Below are positions 45,242-53,701 of a stretch of DNA of 64,000 bases, one piece after another. The stretch covers positions 10,838 through 74,837 of the forward strand of contig CALIAZ010000045.1 in the NCBI GenBank assembly GCA_938045565.1. The letters run 5' to 3'. Every line of letters begins with the position of its first letter. The first letter of the stretch is position 1. The position numbers and the translations under genes were made by a program. Origin of the DNA: an uncultured Atopobium sp. (lineage in GTDB: Bacteria; Actinomycetota; Coriobacteriia; Coriobacteriales; Atopobiaceae). The notes under the pieces were generated by a model, which worked only from the letters and a program-made list of their open reading frames with translations, ran no database searches and was not told where the DNA came from.

Positions 45242-47035
45242 ATGGCATACGAGTCTCGCGAAGAAATTGACAGCAAATATAAGTGGGATCTGTCCTCAAT
45301 GTTCCCTAGTGATGAGGCATTTGAGGCCGGGCTCGAGGAGCTCAAAGCTTACTGCCCAAAGCTGCTTGCGTTCAAGGGCAAGATTTCTACCTCCGCTCAG
45401 GCTCTTCTGGAGTTTCTGCAGCTTGAGGACCAGATGAACCTTCTGCTCTACAAGATTATTAACTATGCCGAGCGCAAGAGTGATGAGGATACCCGCGTAG
45501 CCAAGTATCAGGCATACGTTGCAAACGCTACCAGTGCATATACGCAGGTTGGTGAGGCAACTTCTTGGTTTGCCGCAGAACTTCTTGCAATTCCAGCAGA
45601 ATCTGTCGAGAAGTTCTATGCAGAGGTTCCAGCTCTTGAGTTTTATCGTCGTAAGCTCAACAAGATCTTGAACCAGCGTGAGCACACCCTTTCTGCTGAG
45701 GAAGAGGCTCTTTTGGCACGCGCTGAAGAACTTGCTGTTCAGCCAACCAACATCTTCTCCATGTTTGATGACGCGGATCTTACCTTTGCAGATGCAGTTG
45801 ACTCCGAGGGTAAGACCCATAAGCTGACCAGCGGTTCATTTGTTCCTCTGCTGATGGATGCTGACCGCGTCCTGCGCGAGTCTGCATTCAAGCAGCTCTA
45901 CAGCCGTTTTGGCGAGTTCCGTAACACCTCCGCTGCAATTCTGACCAGCCAGGTTAAGAACCTGCAGTTCTTCTCGTCATCTAGAAAGTATGCAAGCTCC
46001 CTTGAGGCTGCTCTTGCAGAGAACGAGATTCCTGTTGAGGTCTACAACAACCTCATTGATGCCGTTCACCAGAACTTCCCAGCGTTCTACAAGTACGTTG
46101 ACCTGCGCAAGCGTGTTATGGGCTTGGATGAGCTGCACTTCTGGGACGTCTACACTCCTCTTGTTGACGACGTTGACATGAAATTTACCTACGAGGAGGC
46201 TTGCGACCTTATTGTTAAGGCGCTGGCACCTATGGGCGAGGAGTACGTCGGCCTGGTCAAGAAGGGCCTGGAGAGCCGTTGGGTTGACGTGTATGAGACT
46301 CCAGGTAAGCGTTCTGGCGCTTATTCCGCAGGTGGCAAGGGCATGAACCCTGTTATGCTCCTCAACTTCCAGGGTGGCCTCGATGACGTCTATACCCTTA
46401 TTCACGAGATGGGCCATTCTCTGCACACGTATTTTTCGTCCCATAATCAGGAGATTACCTACTCTGACTACTCTATCTTTGTTGCAGAGGTTGCATCTAC
46501 CTGCAACGAGGCGTTGCTCTCGCACTACCTGCTTGAGCACGAGACCGATCCTGCCCGTCACGCGTACATCCTCAACCACTTCCTTGAGGGTTTCCGTGGC
46601 ACCATCTATCGCCAGTGCATGTTTGCCGAGTTTGAGCGCGACATCAGCCAGATGAACGCTGACGGTGTGGCTCTGAACGCCGAGGTTCTCTCTGAGCGCT
46701 ATGGCAAGCTTTGCGCAGAGTACTTTGGACCTGGCATTGAACTGGACGAAGAGATCAAGCTAGAGTGGTCGCGCATCCCTCACTTCTACTACAACTTCTA
46801 CGTTTATCAGTACTGCATTGGTTTCTCGGCAGCTATTGCCCTGTCTCAGCGCATCCTTTCTGAGGGTGAACCTGCGGTCAAGGACTACATTGGCTACCTG
46901 TCCGGCGGTTGCTCCAAGACTCCAATTGAGCTGCTCCGCGGCGCTGGCGTTGACATGGCCACTCCAGACCCCGTTAACGCTGCGCTCAAGTACTTCGGCG
47001 AGCTTGTCGATCAGCTTGAGCAGGAGCTCAACTAG
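45242..47035 (+). CDS. pepF: Oligoendopeptidase F (M3 metallopeptidase)
   Basis: A 597-residue cytoplasmic zinc peptidase that cuts medium-length peptides. The active site is TLIHEMGHSLHTYFS (HExxH at about residue 387), with the third ligand Glu in the following VAEVASTCNEALL stretch, as in all M3B enzymes. The start at 45242 gives the family N-terminus MAYESREEIDSKYKWDL, with GGAAGG upstream. Probably co-transcribed with the glyoxalase-family gene 32 bases downstream. Confidence 0.95.
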   Translation: MAYESREEIDSKYKWDLSSMFPSDEAFEAGLEELKAYCPKLLAFKGKISTSAQALLEFLQLEDQMNLLLYKIINYAERKSDEDTRVAKYQAYVANATSAYTQVGEATSWFAAELLAIPAESVEKFYAEVPALEFYRRKLNKILNQREHTLSAEEEALLARAEELAVQPTNIFSMFDDADLTFADAVDSEGKTHKLTSGSFVPLLMDADRVLRESAFKQLYSRFGEFRNTSAAILTSQVKNLQFFSSSRKYASSLEAALAENEIPVEVYNNLIDAVHQNFPAFYKYVDLRKRVMGLDELHFWDVYTPLVDDVDMKFTYEEACDLIVKALAPMGEEYVGLVKKGLESRWVDVYETPGKRSGAYSAGGKGMNPVMLLNFQGGLDDVYTLIHEMGHSLHTYFSSHNQEITYSDYSIFVAEVASTCNEALLSHYLLEHETDPARHAYILNHFLEGFRGTIYRQCMFAEFERDISQMNADGVALNAEVLSERYGKLCAEYFGPGIELDEEIKLEWSRIPHFYYNFYVYQYCIGFSAAIALSQRILSEGEPAVKDYIGYLSGGCSKTPIELLRGAGVDMATPDPVNAALKYFGELVDQLEQELN

Positions 47036-47067
47036 GCGCGAGTTAGGCGTACAACAAAGGAGGATTT

Positions 47068-47436
47068 ATGCAGGCACGTTTTGTTCACCGCTGCACTCAT
47101 GTTTTGGATAACGAGAAAACCGTCGAGTTCTACAAGAAGGCTCTGGGATTCCGTGTTGACCGCGTTAAGGGACCAGAAGACGGCTCTTGGACCAACACGT
47201 TTTTGGTAAACGACTGGTCTCCTTTTGAGCTAGAGCTCACGTGGAACCGCGGTTGGGTAGACCCCTACGATAACGGCGGAAAAGACACTCACATTGCGTT
47301 CCGCGTTGACGATTTTGATGCGTTCCACGCACTTCACGAGGAGATGGGCTGCATTGTTAAAGAGAACCCAAAGATGGGTCTCTACTTTATCGCAGACCCT
47401 GATGGCTGCTGGATTGAGATCCTGCCTGAGAAGTAA
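47068..47436 (+). CDS. gloA: Glyoxalase I-like VOC protein
   Basis: 122 residues with two VOC half-domains: RFVHRCTHVLDNEKTVEFYKKALGF and THIAFRVDDFDAF, ending DPDGCWIEILPE. The expected metal ligands (His near the start, Glu in the LELTWN strand, His of THIAF, final Glu) are present, consistent with lactoylglutathione lyase or a related thiol-dependent enzyme. AAAGGAGG precedes the ATG; two bases separate it from the next gene. Confidence 0.88.
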   Translation: MQARFVHRCTHVLDNEKTVEFYKKALGFRVDRVKGPEDGSWTNTFLVNDWSPFELELTWNRGWVDPYDNGGKDTHIAFRVDDFDAFHALHEEMGCIVKENPKMGLYFIADPDGCWIEILPEK

Positions 47437-47438
47437 GC

Positions 47439-48068
47439 ATGACTGACTACGGTTTACTTGCAAAACAGATTGTCTCGCTTGCTGAGGTTGACGCTCATTG
47501 GCTGCCGGTGTTGTCCAACGCCGCAGCTCTTCTGTGGGACGCGCTTGACGACATCAACTGGGTGGGATTCTACCTGGTAGATCCCGATACGGAGTCGGGC
47601 GCGGCCCCGGGTACGGCCCCGAGCGCGACCCCGGGTGTGGAGCCGAGCGCGGCCCCGGGCGTGGAGCCAGACGCGGCCCTGGGTGCGGAGCCGGACGTAG
47701 CCCCGGAGGCAGAGCCGGACGTAGCCCCAAGCGACCACGAGCCGCGCACTCCCGAGTTGCGCCTAGGACCGTTCCAGGGCAAAGTTGCTTGCGTGCGTAT
47801 TCCCTTTGGTCGGGGAGTGTGCGGTACCGCCGCGGAAACAAAGACAAGTCAGCTGGTAGAGGACGTGCATCAGTTCCCGGGACATATTGCATGCGACTCT
47901 GCATCAAACTCTGAGGTGGTCGTTCCTATCGTCAAGGATAACCAGGTAGTTGGCGTGCTGGATATTGATAGTCCGAGCGTGGCTCGATTCACCCAGGAAG
48001 ACCTCGCAGGTCTTGAGCAGGTGGTAAAAGCGCTTGAGAGCTGTGCGAATTTCTCGGACTTCCGTTAA
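47439..48068 (+). CDS. msrC: Free methionine-(R)-sulfoxide reductase with Pro/Ala insertion
   Basis: A 209-residue GAF-domain enzyme that reduces free Met-R-sulfoxide. The three family cysteines are present: GKVACVRIPFGRGVCGTAAE and HIACDSASNSEVVVPI, and the core is otherwise typical. Between the strands WVGFYLVDPD and LRLGPFQGK, where normal members have a few residues, there is an insertion of about 55 residues made of Ala/Pro/Gly/Glu repeats (units like APGVEPSA), encoded by GC-rich 15- to 30-bp tandem repeats at about 47590-47750. The insertion is at a surface hairpin, so the enzyme may still fold. Confidence 0.9.
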   Translation: MTDYGLLAKQIVSLAEVDAHWLPVLSNAAALLWDALDDINWVGFYLVDPDTESGAAPGTAPSATPGVEPSAAPGVEPDAALGAEPDVAPEAEPDVAPSDHEPRTPELRLGPFQGKVACVRIPFGRGVCGTAAETKTSQLVEDVHQFPGHIACDSASNSEVVVPIVKDNQVVGVLDIDSPSVARFTQEDLAGLEQVVKALESCANFSDFR

Positions 48069-48100
48069 ATACGACTACAGAGCTAACATTTGGGTACACA

Positions 48101-48138
48101 AATCATGTACGGGCAGGTTCGCTCGTGCATGATTTTTA
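48101..48138 (+). terminator. Terminator after msrC
   Basis: AATCATGTACG pairs with CGTGCATGATT (one G-U) around GGCAGGTTCGCT, followed by TTTATT. Confidence 0.85.
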
Positions 48139-48168
48139 TTTACACAGCATTCACGGAGAGGTCTGATT

Positions 48169-48717
48169 ATGAAAAAAATTGTATTTATCATCGGTTCTGG
48201 CCGTAAGAATTCGTTCAATAAGACGCTGAGCCAGGTTGCGGCAAAGGCACTCGAAGGCAAGGCGGAGATTGAGGTCGTTGATGTTTTGGACGTCCCTCTG
48301 CTCAACCAGGACGAAGAATTCCCAGCTCCTGAAGGTGTCCAAAAAGTTAGGGATGCCGTCATGGCCGCCGACGGCGTGTGGCTCTTTACCCCGGAGTACA
48401 ACTACAGCATTCCCGGCACCGTCAAGAATATCCTGGATTGGCTGAGTCGTCCGCTTACTTCCGATTATGAGAAGAAGTCCGAGACCGCCATTGCTGGCAA
48501 GGTTGTTACTGCAAGCGGTGTTGGTGGCAAAAACAAGACTGCAGGATCGCTCGCCGTGGTAAAGCAGCAGTTCCTGGCTCTGCGCACTAAGCCGGTTGAG
48601 CCGTTCAATGGTTTCTCGCTTCCTGTTACCGCTTGGACTGAGGGAACTTGGGAGCCAGAGTCCGAGGTTCACGAGGCAATCGCCCAGCAAGCAGAGGATT
48701 TTCTCGCCGCACTGTAA
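48169..48717 (+). CDS. NADPH-dependent FMN reductase-like protein
   Basis: A 182-residue flavodoxin-fold oxidoreductase: IIGSGRKNSFNKTL binds the FMN phosphate, and TPEYNYSIPGTVKNILDWLSRP is the family signature. It probably reduces quinones, FMN or other acceptors with NAD(P)H. GGAGAGG precedes the ATG. Its last codons carry a variant of the dispersed motif (TTCTCGCCG). Confidence 0.9.
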   Translation: MKKIVFIIGSGRKNSFNKTLSQVAAKALEGKAEIEVVDVLDVPLLNQDEEFPAPEGVQKVRDAVMAADGVWLFTPEYNYSIPGTVKNILDWLSRPLTSDYEKKSETAIAGKVVTASGVGGKNKTAGSLAVVKQQFLALRTKPVEPFNGFSLPVTAWTEGTWEPESEVHEAIAQQAEDFLAAL

Positions 48718-48804
48718 GGTACGTGTCTAGCGAACGCGCCCGTAAGTTCGTGACCGCAATGCGCGCGATCGCAATGCGAGCGCAAGCTCGTGACCGCAAA
48801 GCGT

Positions 48805-48922
48805 GCCTGATTTCTGCAAAGAATCTGTAAATTCTGCCTGAAAACGTTAAAGAAACTGTGGATTTGCCTGATTTCATCAAAGAGTCTGTGTCTCAAATAC
48901 AGATTCTTTGCACTTTTCAGGC
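48805..48922. repeat. Modular repeat element D (118 bp)
   Basis: Same structure and core as elements A and C: two direct units (GCCTGATTTCTGCAAAGAAT..., GCCTGAAAACGTTAAAGAAA...) then AGAGTCTGTGT-CTCAA-ATACAGATTCTTT and the end TGCACTTTTCAGGC. It lies between the convergent FMN reductase and serine hydrolase genes, 25 kb from the A-C cluster. Confidence 0.85.
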
Positions 48923-48985
48923 TCGCGGCGCGACGCGCCTGCCGAGAAACCCGCGCACTCGAAAGCCCAGCGCGCTCACGTGCGC

Positions 48986-49024
48986 ACAAAAAGAGCCCGG
49001 ATGCCGCGCAATAGCATCCGGGCT
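48986..49024 (-). terminator. Terminator of the serine hydrolase gene
   Basis: Perfect 11-bp stem AGCCCGGATGC/GCATCCGGGCT (48994-49004 with 49014-49024) followed on the minus strand by CTTTTTGTG. Confidence 0.88.
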
Positions 49025-49129
49025 TTGGTGTGTCTAGACGGAGGAGAGGGCCGTTGCTAGACAAGATGTGTATCGTACCTTGTTCGTGTACTGCGTTTAT
49101 TCCCGCTTTGCAGCTTGTTTACACGAGCT

Positions 49130-51127
49130 TTACTTACCAACAAACTCCGAGATGGTCTTGTACAAGTCGCTTGCCTGGAAGTCCTTGATAACCTTGGAGT
49201 CTTTCCTCTGGTCGCAGACCTCAAGCAATGCCTTCAGGGAAGCCTTATCGGGGTCAGTCTGATAATCTGCCTCGGCCTGAATGAGCTTGTACTTGGCAAT
49301 AACCATGTCCATGAGCTTGGCGTTGTTGCCCTCGGCGTTTGCGTCGTCAAGGCCATCAAATGCCAGCGTAGAAACAACTCCGTAGCCGCCGGTCAGGAAG
49401 TGGTTGCCCACAAAGTCGTTAGGATTGACCTTGTTGTCAATGACAGGCGAGTTCTTGGTGTTAGTGAGCAGTACCAAGCTGGTGTTGTTGTAGACATCGA
49501 TGACGGTAAGTGTGCCGGTCCAGCCGGTGTGGCCAACGGTTGCAGCGTTTGCAATTGGCGAGAAGGCCCACTGGTAGCCAATGTGACCCTTACGCCTCCA
49601 GCCCAAACCGTAGGTGACGCTTGTGTCCTTTGGCTTGATGAACTGGTCGTGAACGTCCTCGCTGAAGAGCATGGTGTTGCCGTAACCACCGCGATTCATA
49701 ACGGTCTGGACAAGAACAGCCAGGTCGGAAGCGTTGGCAAACAGACCAGCGTGACCAGAGATACCACCCATGGCGTAGTAGGCCTTCTCGTCATGGACCG
49801 TACCCTGAATGGTGTCGGTACGCATGTTGTCAAAGGTAATCAGGCCGTCGCGGGTGTTGCCATTAAGCTCGGTAGCTGCGATTCCGTCAGCCTTGAAGCC
49901 GTTGTCCAGTGGGTTGAACGTGACGTTCTTGAGTCCCAGTGGCTCATAGAGAGCTTCCTTAACGTACTGGTCAAGGCGCTTATTGGTGATCTTCTCGATG
50001 ATAAAACCAAGAAGCATGTAGTCTACGTCGGAATAGGCAGTCTTAGTACCTGGGACGTATTGCAGAGGGGTCTCGATGATCTTCTGCAGAATCTCGTCGC
50101 GATTCTGGGAGTACAGCTTCTGGTTTGCGTTTGGCTGAGGATCGTCAGGCTTCTCTGGGTTGTAGTTGCGGTTGTGGTACTGAGGATCTGGTGGGAATCC
50201 AGCCTGGTGCTCAAGAATCTCACGAACGGTAAGCTCGTTCTTGCCCAGGATCTTATCGCCCTCCTGGTCCTTGAAGTCTGGAATGTACTCCTGAACCTTC
50301 TTGGAAACGTCCAGCTGACCGTCGGTAACCAGCTTCTCAATTGCCAGGTTAGTGGCATACATCTTTGTGTTAGAGGCCAGGTCGTAGAGGGTGTTGTCGT
50401 CAACAGCCTTGCCGTCTTTGATGCGAGAGCCGTCCTTGTTGTAAGAATTGACGTTGCCGTAGTTAGTCTTCTTGATAATCTTGCCGTACCTGGTAACAAC
50501 CAGCTGGGCAGAGGTAAAGCCGTTGGCAATCTCTGCGTTGATGATCTGGTCAATCAGCTTGAAGTTGTCGTTGTCAGCGTAGTCCTTGGTGCCGTCAATA
50601 AGAGTTGGGTAGCCAATCTTGATCTCAAAGGTTGCCTGAGTCTCTTTAACGGTGCTGACCTGCAGGCGGTTATCGCCGTTGACGGTTACATCAGAGATGT
50701 CAATCTGGTTCCAGGAAGAGCCGTCAAGCTTGTCAGTTGGAACCTGGTGACCGTTTACAAAGAGCGCAAAGCTCTGAGGCTCGGAGCTCTTTACATAGAC
50801 GGTGCCCTGACCAGCAAAGCAAACAAAGCTGTTAAGCTGGTTGGTAACAAGAGAGTCGTCAAAGGCCTCGTTGTCGTTGAGAACAGGGAAAACCTTCTCG
50901 TACTGGAAGGTTCCGTCTACAGAGTCAACCTTCTTTGCGGTTCCCTTAGCAGCAGTTGCGCCACCCTTTGTCTGGCAGGCGGTAAGGCCAAGACCTGCTA
51001 GAGCGGCTAGACCAAGAGCACTTCTGCTCAGAAATTGCCTTCTGGTCTGTCCAGCAGGGGAGCCTGTGTTAGATGAGTGCTCAGAGTGAGCGTTTTGATT
51101 CTGGTGCAAATCTTCGTTGGTGCGCAT
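49130..51127 (-). CDS. Tat-exported serine hydrolase lipoprotein (PBP4/AmpC-like)
   Basis: A 665-residue protein. QTRRQFLSRSALGLAALAGL ends in LTAC, a Tat signal with lipobox (Cys about residue 50). A beta-sandwich-like segment follows (about 65-200), then a beta-lactamase/DD-peptidase domain with SNTK (SxxK), YSDVDY (in the YxN position) and HTGWTG (KTG-type). It should be anchored outside the cell and act on peptidoglycan peptides or esters. It is divergent from the MurNAc genes, matching Bacillus loci where a similar serine hydrolase accompanies murQRP, so it probably helps wall recycling. Confidence 0.9.
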   Translation of the reverse strand: MRTNEDLHQNQNAHSEHSSNTGSPAGQTRRQFLSRSALGLAALAGLGLTACQTKGGATAAKGTAKKVDSVDGTFQYEKVFPVLNDNEAFDDSLVTNQLNSFVCFAGQGTVYVKSSEPQSFALFVNGHQVPTDKLDGSSWNQIDISDVTVNGDNRLQVSTVKETQATFEIKIGYPTLIDGTKDYADNDNFKLIDQIINAEIANGFTSAQLVVTRYGKIIKKTNYGNVNSYNKDGSRIKDGKAVDDNTLYDLASNTKMYATNLAIEKLVTDGQLDVSKKVQEYIPDFKDQEGDKILGKNELTVREILEHQAGFPPDPQYHNRNYNPEKPDDPQPNANQKLYSQNRDEILQKIIETPLQYVPGTKTAYSDVDYMLLGFIIEKITNKRLDQYVKEALYEPLGLKNVTFNPLDNGFKADGIAATELNGNTRDGLITFDNMRTDTIQGTVHDEKAYYAMGGISGHAGLFANASDLAVLVQTVMNRGGYGNTMLFSEDVHDQFIKPKDTSVTYGLGWRRKGHIGYQWAFSPIANAATVGHTGWTGTLTVIDVYNNTSLVLLTNTKNSPVIDNKVNPNDFVGNHFLTGGYGVVSTLAFDGLDDANAEGNNAKLMDMVIAKYKLIQAEADYQTDPDKASLKALLEVCDQRKDSKVIKDFQASDLYKTISEFVGK

Positions 51128-51614
51128 ATCGTCTCCTTCGGTTTTGCCTTAGGTGAAACACCTGCTATCTCAATTGGCTGAGATAATTTGCGCTTATGAT
51201 GACGTGCGTTTCATCAAAATTGCAGCTAGTTTGTCCAAGATGAAATAATGGGTACGTTAACGTACTGCGAGTGGTATCAAAAAAGCTGTCAATGGTATCT
51301 AAATTTGAATTTTTTAGGCAAAGATGAAATATTTTAATCAGGTTTTACGTGGTCAAATGTCTACTCGGTAGTAAAAGTTTTTATGAAGTGGTATTAACGT
51401 ACCTAACATAAGGCTTAGATTTTGCGTCAATTGTCCCCGCATTATGCTGGGAAAACATGAGCAGTCGCGCATGCAACGCACGTGGAGCGCGCTTACACTT
51501 GCGCACGCAATACTACCGTTTACGGCACTGCCTACTTTACAGATGAAATTTTTATGGCATCGTGAAACAATATAGTCAAACGTTTTAGTCAACTGGACGG
51601 CCGGAGGTGATTGC
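51128..51614. other. Divergent control region of the MurNAc locus
   Basis: About 490 noncoding bases between the serine hydrolase and murR. Besides the TTAACGTAC sites, GATGAAAT recurs at about 51239, 51324 and 51541. No convincing promoter hexamers were placed. Confidence 0.5.
51252..51265. promoter_or_regulatory. Palindrome GTACGTTAACGTAC, probable MurR operator
   Basis: A perfect 14-bp palindrome in the divergent control region. Its half TTAACGTAC recurs at 51394-51402. Two related sites between the hydrolase and the regulator fit a looping or dual-site repressor; assignment to MurR is inferred from position. Confidence 0.5.
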
Positions 51615-52529
51615 GTGAGAGGTGTTCGTCTACGTCTGGAAGAGTATCGCAAAAATGCTAGTTCAGCTGAACGCGATATTGTCGACTATATTCTGTCGGA
51701 TCCAGAGGCGGCAGTTGGTCAATCAATCCATAAACTAGCAGCTCAAACGTATACATCTGCATCAACGGTTGTCAGGCTTTGCAAGAAGCTTGGCTGCGGT
51801 GGCTATAAAGAGTTCCAGCAGGCGCTTATTTACGAGCTGGCAGTAAGTAACAAAAGCAACGATATTGCTGTCGGCGGCGTTATCGCAGGTGACACCACTG
51901 ATGTGATTATCGAAAAAGTTACGGCAAAGAACATTTCTTCGCTGGAGCTTACCAGGCAATTGCTTGACGCTCAGGTTGTTGACTCAGTTGTTTCACTCAT
52001 GATGCAAGCTCATTCCATCTGCCTCTTTGGCATGGGAGCTTCGCTTCTGGTTGCAAGAGACCTACAGCTCAAACTCATGCGCCTCAACATCAACTGCAAT
52101 TTGAGTGACGATTACCATTCTCAGATGCTCTACGCCAAAAACATGGGGCGAGAAGACCTTGCTATTGTGGTCAGCTACTCAGGCCTTACGCGAGAAGCCA
52201 TTGAGTGTGCCTGGATTGCAAAGGCAAACGGTGCCAAGGTGGTTGCCATCACTCGCGGCGGCATTGATTCAGAGCTCATTCACCGCTCCGACTACGTTTT
52301 GGGCGTTGCGGAAACAGAGCACATCATGAGAAGCGGCGCCATGTCTTCAAGAATTGCCCAGCTCAACGTTGTAGATGCGCTCTTTGCAGCCTATGTAAAT
52401 AGAAATTACGAGAAGAGCGTTAAGCGTTTCTCGACAAACTATATTGGCAAGTTGGATTCAGCCGAGCGTGTCAATACGCTTTCTTCTGACCAAGATTTGT
52501 CTGGTACAGCCAACGACGTTATTGCGTAA
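51615..52529 (+). CDS. murR: MurR/RpiR-family regulator
   Basis: A 304-residue regulator: N-terminal RpiR-type helix-turn-helix (LAAQTYTSASTVVRLCKKLGCGGYKEF) and a C-terminal SIS domain (about 125-260, FGMGASLLVARDLQ, VVSYSGLTREAIE) that binds phosphosugars. In the MurNAc pathway MurNAc 6-phosphate is the inducer. Start GTG 51615 follows GGAGG by 7 bases. It is 25 bases upstream of murQ in the same direction. Confidence 0.92.
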   Translation: MRGVRLRLEEYRKNASSAERDIVDYILSDPEAAVGQSIHKLAAQTYTSASTVVRLCKKLGCGGYKEFQQALIYELAVSNKSNDIAVGGVIAGDTTDVIIEKVTAKNISSLELTRQLLDAQVVDSVVSLMMQAHSICLFGMGASLLVARDLQLKLMRLNINCNLSDDYHSQMLYAKNMGREDLAIVVSYSGLTREAIECAWIAKANGAKVVAITRGGIDSELIHRSDYVLGVAETEHIMRSGAMSSRIAQLNVVDALFAAYVNRNYEKSVKRFSTNYIGKLDSAERVNTLSSDQDLSGTANDVIA

Positions 52530-52554
52530 AAATCTCAACACAGAAGGTGAAAAC

Positions 52555-53445
52555 GTGATTGATTTAACAAAACTTGTCACCGAAACAAGAAACCCCAACA
52601 CCATGGACCTGGATCAGATGACCCCGCTTGAGCTGGTTAGCGTTATGAACCAGGAAGACCTCAACGTGGTAGCTGGCGTCAAAGAGGTTCTTCCGCAGGT
52701 AGCACAGGCAGTTGAGTGGGCAGTTTCCTCGCTAGAAGCTGGCGGCAGAATCGTCTATTTTGGCGCTGGAACTTCCGGTCGTCTGGGTGTTTTAGACGCG
52801 GTTGAGTGTCCGCCTACTTTTGGCGTTTCTCCTGACGTGGTTGTTGGTCTTATCGCCGGTGGCGAGAAGGCCTTTGTACGTGCAGTTGAAGGCGCGGAAG
52901 ATTCTCTTGAGCTTTGCGAAGAAGAGTTCAAGAAGATTGGCCTGAACAAGAACGACATTGCTATTGGAATTGCAGCTAGTGGTCGCACACCTTACGTTAT
53001 TGGCGGCCTGCGCTATGCTCGTTCTTTGGGCTGCAAGACTGTTGCTATTGCCTGTAATAAGGGTTCTGAAGTGGGCAAAGAGGCAGAGCTTGCTATTGAG
53101 CCTTCCTGCGGTCCTGAAGTTCTTACAGGTTCCACGCGCCTTAAGTCTGGTACCGCTCAGAAGATGATTCTGAACATGATTTCGACCGGTTCTATGGTTG
53201 GTGTGGGCAAGGCATATCAGAACCTTATGGTTGACGTGCAGCAGACCAACAAAAAGCTGGTAGTTCGCGCACAGAACATCACTATGGCAGCAACTGGTTG
53301 CACTCGTGAAGAGGCAGCTCAGGCGCTTGACCGGGCTGATGGTAATGCAAAGCTTGCTATTGTTATGCTGCTTACTCAGATGCCTGTAGAAGAGGCAAAA
53401 GCCAAGCTTGAGGCTGCTCATGGTCATGTCAGGGTCACTCTGTAG
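52555..53445 (+). CDS. murQ: N-acetylmuramic acid 6-phosphate etherase
   Basis: A 296-residue SIS-domain lyase that removes the lactyl ether from MurNAc 6-phosphate, giving GlcNAc 6-phosphate and lactate. TETRNPNTMDLDQM at the start, GAGTSGRLGVLDAVECPPTFG (with the catalytic Glu region), GIAASGRTPYVIGGL and TRLKSGTAQKMILNMISTG are diagnostic. Start GTG 52555 with AAGGTG upstream. Confidence 0.96.
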   Translation: MIDLTKLVTETRNPNTMDLDQMTPLELVSVMNQEDLNVVAGVKEVLPQVAQAVEWAVSSLEAGGRIVYFGAGTSGRLGVLDAVECPPTFGVSPDVVVGLIAGGEKAFVRAVEGAEDSLELCEEEFKKIGLNKNDIAIGIAASGRTPYVIGGLRYARSLGCKTVAIACNKGSEVGKEAELAIEPSCGPEVLTGSTRLKSGTAQKMILNMISTGSMVGVGKAYQNLMVDVQQTNKKLVVRAQNITMAATGCTREEAAQALDRADGNAKLAIVMLLTQMPVEEAKAKLEAAHGHVRVTL

Positions 53446-53701
53446 TAACTACTGTCGGAACAAATGACACAAGCGTGAGCATTTTGTTCCAGCAGCATCG
53501 GTCAGTGGTATTAGCGTGACGTGCAAGCGTACGGTAAGTTTTGAAAAACGCTCAATTTACCTGCAGTAATAGAGCATTCAAATTAGGTCAAAACATGAAA
53601 CAATGAATTACAGGTATGGATTGTTGTACCGCCAAGTTCATTTTTTATGTATTCTTGATACGTATTTGTTGCAACATCGCAACGAGAGAAAGAAGGAAAG
53701 T

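Noticed and set aside
49115..51001. Plus-strand open frame of 628 codons
   Set aside because: Antisense to the Tat-exported serine hydrolase, which has a signal peptide and catalytic motifs; the Val/Leu-rich translation is a shadow.
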